A stretch of DNA of 6,617 bases from NCBI GenBank assembly GCA_937135995.1, contig CAKZOF010000521.1:1-6617 (forward strand), given 5' to 3'. Below, piece after piece: positions 1-4,827 of this stretch (the first letter of the stretch is position 1; the number at the start of each line of letters is the position of its first letter). This stretch comes from an uncultured Pyrinomonas sp. (GTDB taxonomy: Bacteria; Acidobacteriota; Blastocatellia; Pyrinomonadales; Pyrinomonadaceae). Below the pieces are notes generated by a model. It saw only the letters and a program-made list of their open reading frames with translations. It ran no database searches and was not told the DNA's origin. Position numbers and translations under genes: made by a program.

Positions 1-1562
1 ACCTCGGCCCAGTCTTTCGCACTCATGCTCCGGCCGAACTGCTCTTCGGCCCGCTCGATGGTGTAACCACTCCGGAGCAACTCGGCGATGATTTCGGCTT
101 GCTCGGCGATCTCGTCTCGGCCGAGCGGCGTACTCATCAACGGGCGCGCGCGCAGGCGTTCGTGGCGGCACTTGACGACGCCTTTCTCTGGTCCTTCAGG
201 GTAGTAGAACCCTGTGCCGTGGCAGTCCGGGCACCGGCTCGCGTCGATTTCGGCGCCCTTCCTTCTCTCCGGCTCGAGGAATTCGGCGACGAGTTCGTCG
301 GCCATGCCCGAGCGGTAGATGGCCATGGCAAAGCCACCCGGATTGACAATTCCCTGTCCTGTCCGGTGCAGGTGTTCGGCGTAACGGCGGCACTCTTCGA
401 GCGAAAAGCGCGAGCCGCGGCGCGCAGCAAGCGCGGCATCTGTTTCAGGGTCGCGCGTGCGGGGCGCGCCGTTCTCTTCACGCTCTGCTGCCGGGCGCGT
501 TTCGTCGGGCGTTTTCGGTGGGCGCGTTTCCGCGTCCCGTGGGGCGAGCCGCCGGCGCAGGTGTGCTACCAGAAAGGCTGGAACAGACGAGATCGCCGAG
601 GCACGCTGTGCCGCATTGCGCAACTCGTCGGCAAGGAGTTGACCGAGTTCGCGCCAGCGGCGGAGCTCCTCTTCGGTGTTTTTCAGTTCCACACACACAC
701 ACTCGCGAATGGCTTCGCGCAAGGGTTCGAAAAGGGCGCGCTGTGTGTGTGTGTCATCATCAGTGTGTGTTTTAAAAAAAGTATTAGGCGTCGCGTAAGT
801 TGTTGATTCTAAAGGAGAAGAACCCGGCCTAGTCTGACTAGTTTCTAGTCCGACTAGTCTGACTAGTTTCTGGGCTGGGCTAGTCAGACTAGATGGACTA
901 GTCTGACTAGTCTGACTAGGCAGACTTTCAGCCTCGCCCGAAGGGGCTTCTCCTGCGCCGCGCAAACCGATCTCTTCAGGCAAAAAGACGGTGTATTCGT
1001 TGCCAACGTGCTCGCCAGGGATGCGCCGGACGCTCACCAGTCCAACCTGCATGAGCCGCTCGAGGTTAGCTTCCAGCGTCACGCGCGAACCGATGTTGGC
1101 CTTCTCCATGAGCTTAGTTCGAGAGATGCGCACCGTACGCGATGGGACCACGGCGCCGCGCGTAAGCGCGTAGAGGCAATCATAGAGCTGCTTGCTCTTG
1201 CCGGTGAAGATGCCGGCCGGCACGGCTTCACGCCCTATGGAGTTGGCGACACGCATGAAGTCGCGCTCTGGAGCAACCGGCGCGGCGGCGATCGACCTGC
1301 TCTCCTGACCTGGCCTAGTCTGACTAGTAGGACTAGTAGGACTAGTCTGACTAGGCTGAGTAGTCAGACTAGTCTGACTAGTAGGACTAGTCTGACTAGG
1401 CTGAGTAGTCAGACTAGTCTGACTAGTCTGACTAGGCTGGGTTGTTTCGCGCACGATCAGTTCCTCGTGCGGCAGCCGCAGTGCGGGCGGTACGCTCAGT
1501 CCCAGCTTCTTCTTCGGCTTCGGCGTGCGCAGTTCCGTCCCCTTTTGCTTGGTCTCGGTCAT
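1..1562 (-). CDS. Large winged-helix, zinc-motif protein, replication-initiator-like; 3' end beyond left edge
   Basis: The frame is open for 520 codons from an ATG at 1562 to the left edge with no stop, so the C-terminus is missing. A GGAGGA ribosome site (1576-1571) sits 8 bases upstream, directly after the parA stop 16 bases away. Visible layout: a lysine/proline-rich N-terminus (residues 5-20); an S/T/Q/P linker (42-83); a winged-helix-like domain (about 99-198) with a TRTKLMEKANIGSR-like recognition region and a GNEYTVFLPEE wing end; a second S/T/Q/P linker (213-245); a helical segment (275-340); a SLEECRRYAEHL...RTGQGIVNPGG block (387-410); a zinc-type motif C444-x2-C447-HGTGF...C465-x-H467; and a charged helical tail. 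Both linkers are encoded by 9-base DNA repeats. I do not recognise the family by name. Its position after parA, together with the winged helix, suggests a plasmid-type replication initiator or a regulator; this is inference. The frame is certain, the function is not. Confidence 0.85.
   Translation of the reverse strand, partial: MTETKQKGTELRTPKPKKKLGLSVPPALRLPHEELIVRETTQPSQTSQTSLTTQPSQTSPTSQTSLTTQPSQTSPTSPTSQTRPGQESRSIAAAPVAPERDFMRVANSIGREAVPAGIFTGKSKQLYDCLYALTRGAVVPSRTVRISRTKLMEKANIGSRVTLEANLERLMQVGLVSVRRIPGEHVGNEYTVFLPEEIGLRGAGEAPSGEAESLPSQTSQTSPSSLTSPAQKLVRLVGLETSQTRPGSSPLESTTYATPNTFFKTHTDDDTHTQRALFEPLREAIRECVCVELKNTEEELRRWRELGQLLADELRNAAQRASAISSVPAFLVAHLRRRLAPRDAETRPPKTPDETRPAAEREENGAPRTRDPETDAALAARRGSRFSLEECRRYAEHLHRTGQGIVNPGGFAMAIYRSGMADELVAEFLEPERRKGAEIDASRCPDCHGTGFYYPEGPEKGVVKCRHERLRARPLMSTPLGRDEIAEQAEIIAELLRSGYTIERAEEQFGRSMSAKDWAE
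690..754. repeat. CA tract and TG tract forming an inverted repeat, with an inner hairpin
   Basis: A 13-base CA tract (690-702) faces a 13-base TG tract (742-754); twelve bases can pair. Between them CGCGAA (704-709) and TTCGCG (714-719) form a second, inner stem with a TGGC loop. Another TG run follows at 763-770, then a run of seven A residues at 774-780. All lie inside the winged-helix gene, where they encode CVCV and THT(Q) segments of the helical region. Such simple tracts can slip during replication. Confidence 0.8.
829..924. repeat. Array B: degenerate 9-base CTAGTCTGA repeats inside the winged-helix gene
   Basis: Ten units begin with CTAG at 829, 838, 845, 854, 863, 880, 889, 898, 907 and 916. 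Most are 9 bases long (CTAGTCTGA, CTAGTCCGA, CTAGTCAGA), but the unit at 838 is 7 bases and the one at 863 is 17. Adjacent units create 13-base inverted repeats of the form CTAGTC-N-GACTAG at 829, 845, 854, 880, 898 and 907. On the minus strand the array encodes a linker (residues 213-245) that opens PSQTSQTS and closes SQTRPG, the same edges as array A. It could be a set of protein-binding sites, a recombinogenic repeat, or merely a flexible linker. Confidence 0.95.
1315..1440. repeat. Array A: fourteen tandem 9-base CTAGTCTGA-family repeats inside the winged-helix gene
   Basis: Fourteen consecutive 9-base units fill this stretch without interruption. Variants are CTAGTCTGA, CTAGTAGGA, CTAGGCTGA and GTAGTCAGA. 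The 45 bases at 1333-1377 are repeated perfectly at 1378-1422, which shows a recent tandem duplication. CTAGTC-T-GACTAG inverted repeats occur at 1315, 1342, 1369, 1387, 1414 and 1423. Because 9 is a multiple of 3, the reading frame is preserved and the minus strand encodes an S/T/Q/P-rich linker at residues 42-83. The CTAG tetranucleotide is usually scarce in bacterial genomes, so this density is striking. Confidence 0.97.
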
Positions 1563-1578
1563 GCTTTGCTTCCTCCGA

Positions 1579-2400
1579 CTACCTCTTGACGGCCGAAATC
1601 TTGTTGCGGCTCAATCCAAGTCGTTCGAGTACCTCGTCGGTCAAACTCCAGAGTTGGTCGGCCGCGCGGTGGTTTTTCGCGTAGATCACGGCCGGCAGCT
1701 TCTGCGATGGAGCTTCGGCGATCTTGGAGTAGTCATGCAGGTTGGTGTCGAAGACGTGTCCGACCAACTCGATGGCCGCCTCCACAGCGCCGCGCGATTC
1801 GGCCGAGAGATTACGCAGCGGCTTATAGAGGTTGATCACGGCTCCGAGCATGCGTAGTTCGGAGTTGACGTTTTTGCGCACCTGCTCGATGGTGTAGGCT
1901 AGATCCGATAACCCTTGCAGCCCCATCGCATCGGCGGCGCAAGGCACCAGCACGTAATCGGCTGAATAGAGCGCTGCCGTCAGGAGCTTGCCGAGCTGCG
2001 GCGGGCAGTCGATGAAGACCAGATCGTACGCGCCGCCGTGCTCCTTGAGCTGGTTGCGCAGGCGATGGGTCAAGTAGTCGGGCTGCAACTCGAATCGCGC
2101 CAGTCGAATGTCCGACGGCACAATGTCGAGGCTGGGCACCGGACTCTCCAAGATCGCGTCGTCGAGCGGCAGCGGTTCCGGTTTAGGGCTGCCGATCTGT
2201 ATGTCAGGCTCGATCAGGACGTGCGACAGTGTCACTTCGTAAACGTCCGGCTCGACCCAAGACGAAGTCAAATTGCCTTGCGGGTCGCAATCGACGGCCA
2301 GCGTCTGGTAGCCACGCAGCGCGCAGCAAGCTGCCAGTTCGCGCGTCACCGTCGTTTTGCCGACGCCGCCCTTCTGGTTCGCCACAGCAATGGTGATCAT
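1579..2400 (-). CDS. parA: ParA/Soj-type deviant Walker ATPase
   Basis: This is a 273-residue ATPase of the ParA/MinD (SIMIBI) class, which positions plasmids or chromosomes by ATP-dependent DNA binding. The sequence shows a deviant Walker A box (KGGVGKTT, residues 10-17, with the signature lysine at 10), the A' motif DCDPQGNLT (37-45) and a Walker B strand DLVFIDCPP (126-134). A late basic C-terminal segment fits the non-specific DNA-binding surface of ParA. The start is taken as ATG 2400, because a GAGG site lies 7 bases upstream; GTG at 2403 is the alternative. The start overlaps the stop of the small HTH gene (TGATG), so the two are probably translationally coupled. It lacks an N-terminal HTH of the P1/F type. 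No ParB follows; the next gene is the winged-helix protein 16 bases on. Family assignment is firm; the role in partition is inferred from context. Confidence 0.95.
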   Translation of the reverse strand: MITIAVANQKGGVGKTTVTRELAACCALRGYQTLAVDCDPQGNLTSSWVEPDVYEVTLSHVLIEPDIQIGSPKPEPLPLDDAILESPVPSLDIVPSDIRLARFELQPDYLTHRLRNQLKEHGGAYDLVFIDCPPQLGKLLTAALYSADYVLVPCAADAMGLQGLSDLAYTIEQVRKNVNSELRMLGAVINLYKPLRNLSAESRGAVEAAIELVGHVFDTNLHDYSKIAEAPSQKLPAVIYAKNHRAADQLWSLTDEVLERLGLSRNKISAVKR

Positions 2401-2597
2401 CACGCCGCCTCTCTCATCCGTTGGTCGATTAGTTTCTCGACGTCGGCCCGACGCAGTAGCTTGACGCGCTTGTCGAGTGGATCGCGCACGTAACTGAGCG
2501 TCCCCTCGGCGATCAGCGCAGCCATCTTCTTTTTGCTCACACCGAGCATGCGCTGGGCCTCGCGTACTTTGACCAGTTGCTCTCGTGCTTCGTTCAT
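2400..2597 (-). CDS. Small excisionase/MerR-like helix-turn-helix DNA-binding protein
   Basis: A 65-residue protein with a single HTH of the excisionase/MerR type: KVREAQRMLGVSKKKMAALI (about residues 10-29) is the helix-turn-helix, followed by a turn (YVRDPLDKRVKLL, 36-48) that resembles the wing of the family, and a final R-R-A-D-V-E helix. Proteins of this size bind DNA as regulators, excisionases or site-binding partners. The start is ATG 2597, because GGAGAAG lies just upstream; an in-frame TTG at 2609 would add four residues but would place the ribosome site inside the gene. It is the first gene of the operon behind a strong promoter, and its stop overlaps the parA start. With no ParB visible it is the obvious candidate partner of ParA, and it may bind the 10-base repeats covering its own promoter. 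That role is inference. Confidence 0.85.
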   Translation of the reverse strand: MNEAREQLVKVREAQRMLGVSKKKMAALIAEGTLSYVRDPLDKRVKLLRRADVEKLIDQRMREAA

Positions 2598-2627
2598 CTT
2601 CTTCTCCAACGCGGGAAGGTAGTGGAA

Positions 2628-2656
2628 ACTATAAGGAACCTATCTTCACCTGTCAA
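2628..2656 (-). promoter_or_regulatory. Sigma70-type promoter of the HTH-parA-winged-helix operon
   Basis: On the minus strand TTGACA (2656-2651) is a perfect -35 hexamer, followed by exactly 17 bases and TATAGT (2633-2628), one change from the consensus -10. Transcription would start near 2621, leaving a leader of about 25 bases before the ATG at 2597. This is the best promoter match in the window. Confidence 0.8.
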
Positions 2657-2690
2657 TACCGATGGTTACCGATGGGAACCGATCGTTACC
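2631..2690 (-). promoter_or_regulatory. Six helically phased 10-base GGT units overlapping the promoter; probable operator
   Basis: Read on the minus strand, six successive 10-base units each begin with GGT: GGTAACGATC (2690), GGTTCCCATC (2680), GGTAACCATC (2670), GGTATTGACA (2660), GGTGAAGATA (2650) and GGTTCCTTAT (2640). The first three are close copies; the last three contain the -35 and -10 boxes. One unit per helical turn puts all sites on the same face of DNA. This fits cooperative binding by a small protein, most simply autoregulation by the adjacent HTH protein or by ParA. The repeats are seen; the binding partner is inferred. Confidence 0.65.
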
Positions 2691-2853
2691 GGTCCGGTCA
2701 GCCCTAGTCATTGTGGCAAGATGTCGGCACAATGAAAAGCCGATCGAACCGGCGCGGAAGCTCTCGCTCGCTTTGCTCGGGCGGTGGACGGGTCGAACGC
2801 TTGATGGCCTCGACGCGGAGCAGGGAACTATCTGGGCTTGGGCGAGAGTAGTT

Positions 2854-2953
2854 GGGGGGCGCGTGCCGCCCCCCCACGCTTCGTGCGGTGGCACCCCCCA
2901 CCAGCGCGCCCGCGAGGAGCGAGAAAGAATCCCCCGCGCTCGAACGCTGGGGG
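2854..2953. other. Cluster of strong GC-rich hairpins in the intergenic region
   Basis: GGGGGGCG (2854-2861) pairs with CGCCCCCC (2867-2874) around a five-base loop. GGTGG (2887-2891) can pair with CCACC (2898-2902). CCCCC+GCG (2931-2938) pairs with CGC+GGGGG (2945-2947 and 2949-2953), with one bulged T. No gene, T-run or known RNA family is recognised here. The hairpins could belong to an origin of replication or transfer, a structured RNA, or the ends of a small mobile element. Confidence 0.5.
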
Positions 2954-3015
2954 AGAACATCAAACGAGAAGAATCGGTTTCAACACCGCGATGGCGCGCT
3001 CATCGACGTCAGCCT

Positions 3016-3267
3016 GATCCCTAGCGGAGAGGATCGGCGAGGAGACACAGTTTGATTGGCGCGCTTATTCTTTGCGCGAAGAGAATCGATGGTCCAACGA
3101 CGTTTCAGGCATACCTTGCGGAGCGCTTGTCCCTTGCGCGAGGGAACGCGATGGTTGTGCGCGCGGTGGTCTAGATCGTCAGCGAAACTCATTCTTTACG
3201 CGAAGGGAATCGCGAACAAGATCGTCGCGCCCGAGATACAAGCTCATTCCTTGCGCGAAGGGAATCG
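3016..3267. repeat. Five spaced short hairpin repeats downstream of galK
   Basis: Copies at 3016-3037, 3067-3088, 3128-3151, 3191-3212 and 3246-3267 share the pattern RATYCYTTGCGCGAAGRGAAT, followed by CG in most copies. Start spacing is about 51, 61, 63 and 55 bases. Each folds: GATCC/GGATC in the first, ATTCT/AGAAT in the second, TCCCT/AGGGA in the third, ATTCT/GGAAT (with a T-G wobble) in the fourth and ATTCC/GGAAT in the fifth. The stem sequence changes while pairing is kept. The intervening DNA is not conserved. The last copy is 35 bases from the galK stop, but no T-run follows, so a classic terminator is unlikely. The rest of the 2700-3300 gap shows no gene to me. Confidence 0.7.
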
Positions 3268-3301
3268 CTGAAGGTCGAAGCGCGCTCACCGCGTTCAGGC
3301 G

Positions 3302-4483
3302 TCAACCCCACTCGCCGACTCCGTCTGCGGATTCGACGAAGTGTATCTCCGGCGTGAGACCGAAGGCGCGCCGGTATGCGTCTGTCACCGCGTTCACGAA
3401 CCGCTCTTGCGCGTCGCGGCGAACGAGATTGATGGTCGAGCCGCCGAATCCTCCGCCCATCATGCGCGCCCCGATGACGCCCGGCGTGTTCATCGCTGCC
3501 TCCACCAAAAAGTCGAGCTCCGCGCAACTCACCTCGTAATCGTCGCGCAGCGAGGCGTGGCTTGCTAGCAGCAACCGGCCCATGTGCTCAACGTCTGCCG
3601 CCCGCATGGCAGCGACGAAAGAGCGCACGCGCGCGTTCTCGTATACCACGTGACGGCAGCGGCGGCGGATCGGTTCGGGCAACAACGTTTCGTACCGGGG
3701 CCAGTCGTTTGGCTCGATGTCGCGCAGCGATGCGATCCGGTCGCTGCGGCACAGGATCTCGACGCCGCGTTCGCACTCAGCGCGCCGTTGGTTGTAGGCC
3801 GACGAAGCCAGTTCGTGTTTGACTCCGCTGTTGCACACGGCGAGGCCGACGGGCTCTTCGCGCGGCCACGCGACGGGTTCGATCTCCAGCGTGCGGCAGT
3901 CGATGAGCAGCGCGTGACCGCGGCGGGCGAAAACCGCCGTCAACTGGTCCATCAGCCCGCAGCGCGTGCCGACGTAATGGTGTTCGGCCTGTTGCCCGGC
4001 GCGCGCCAGCTCGCGCTCAGGCAGCCTGCGCCCCGCCGCCCAGAGCAGCGCCGCGCCGACGGCGATCTCGAGCGCCGCTGACGACGAGAGTCCCGCTCCT
4101 TCGGGCACGGTCGAGTGGACCAGTAGGTCGGCTCCGCGTCCGAGTCCGGGGGTTTGCTGGTCCAGCACGCGCGCCATCCCTTCGACGTAGAGCGTCCAGC
4201 GGAGTTCCGTCGGGCGCGCGCACGGCTCTGCGTCGAGATCGAAGCGCCACTGGCTACGACGGTTGAGCGAGGCGACCTCCACCGTTCGATCCGCGCGCGG
4301 CGCCACCGCCGCCAGTGTCTCCAATGCGATGCCCATCGGCAGGACCAGCCCTTGGTTGTAGTCCGTGTGCTCGCCGACGAGGTTGATTCGTCCGGGCGCG
4401 CGAAAGATGCGCTCCGGTTCGCGCCCGTAACGTCGTGCGAACTGCGACGCGAGTTCACGCGCGCTCTCATTCGTCCAGCTCAT
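3302..4483 (-). CDS. galK: Galactokinase (GHMP kinase family)
   Basis: GalK phosphorylates alpha-D-galactose with ATP to galactose-1-phosphate in the cytoplasm, the first committed step of the Leloir pathway. The 393-residue protein has the usual length. It carries the galactokinase signature APGRINLVGEHTDYN (residues 29-43, including the catalytic-site Arg32 and substrate-binding Glu38/Asp41), the GHMP ATP-binding loop VPEGAGLSSSAALE (126-139), CGLMDQ (175-180) with the catalytic Asp179, and the C-terminal GGGFGG motif (343-348). All key residues are present. ATG 4483 is chosen because GGAG lies 7 bases upstream; an in-frame ATG at 4531 would add 16 residues of poor similarity and has no good ribosome site. 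It follows galT in the same direction after a 345-base gap, so it may share a transcript or have its own promoter. I see no convincing promoter in that gap. Confidence 0.97.
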   Translation of the reverse strand: MSWTNESARELASQFARRYGREPERIFRAPGRINLVGEHTDYNQGLVLPMGIALETLAAVAPRADRTVEVASLNRRSQWRFDLDAEPCARPTELRWTLYVEGMARVLDQQTPGLGRGADLLVHSTVPEGAGLSSSAALEIAVGAALLWAAGRRLPERELARAGQQAEHHYVGTRCGLMDQLTAVFARRGHALLIDCRTLEIEPVAWPREEPVGLAVCNSGVKHELASSAYNQRRAECERGVEILCRSDRIASLRDIEPNDWPRYETLLPEPIRRRCRHVVYENARVRSFVAAMRAADVEHMGRLLLASHASLRDDYEVSCAELDFLVEAAMNTPGVIGARMMGGGFGGSTINLVRRDAQERFVNAVTDAYRRAFGLTPEIHFVESADGVGEWG

Positions 4484-4714
4484 GTTTCGTCTCCGTTGGA
4501 TGAGAACTCGCCATTTGGTTCGATCCAGCATCCGTCACGTCAAAACGCATCGTGCCCCGACGCTGATCAGTCCGACAGCGATGGATTGCATGAGCACCTC
4601 GATCGAAGGTGTCTTCGCTGCCGATCAGCCGCGAAGCGATCCTCTTCTACGAAAGAGCATCGCACCTTGCTTGGTCTGTGATCTTCGCCCATCGGGAGAT
4701 GTGGCGATGCTGTC

Positions 4715-4820
4715 GGCAGAAGACCTTCTTAGCGTTCGTCGTGACTTCATTCGATCGATTAAAATCAAAAAATACTAGATGAACGAGGTTGGCAGAAGGC
4801 TTTCTCGGCGTTCGTCGTGA
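4715..4820. repeat. 30-base imperfect direct repeat between galT and galK
   Basis: GGCAGAAG...GCGTTCGTCGTGA occurs at 4715-4744 and again at 4791-4820, with four differences in 30 bases, all transitions (A/G or C/T). The 46-base spacer is strongly A/T-rich. The second copy ends 8 bases before the galT stop codon. The remainder of the 4484-4827 gap shows no gene or clear promoter. Confidence 0.75.
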
Positions 4821-4827
4821 CGGCGTT

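Noticed and set aside
99..806. Plus-strand open frame of 235 codons
   Set aside because: It lies codon-for-codon opposite the large minus-strand gene; its product is Arg/Ala-rich with no fold-like pattern and no ribosome site. It is a GC-rich mirror frame.
1008..1589. Plus-strand open frame of 193 codons through array A
   Set aside because: It is open because the 9-base repeats lack stops in this frame too. It lies antisense to the winged-helix gene, crosses the parA end, and has no supporting start signal.
2038..2493. Plus-strand open frame of 151 codons
   Set aside because: It lies opposite parA and the small HTH gene, both of which have clear family motifs.
2704..2963. ORFs on both strands in the GC-hairpin region
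   Set aside because: The frames are open only through the G/C runs; products are Pro/Arg-rich, without start signals or conserved-looking segments.
3016..3267. CRISPR array
   Set aside because: The repeats are short, differ strongly from each other in sequence, have uneven spacing and no cas genes nearby; the conserved property is the hairpin.
4484..4531. Upstream ATG (4531) as galK start
   Set aside because: The extra 16 residues do not resemble galactokinases, and the ribosome site fits ATG 4483.
4482..4778. Plus-strand ORF of 98 codons in the galT-galK gap
   Set aside because: It starts on the galK start region in the opposite direction, has no ribosome site, no recognisable features, and includes a copy of the direct repeat.
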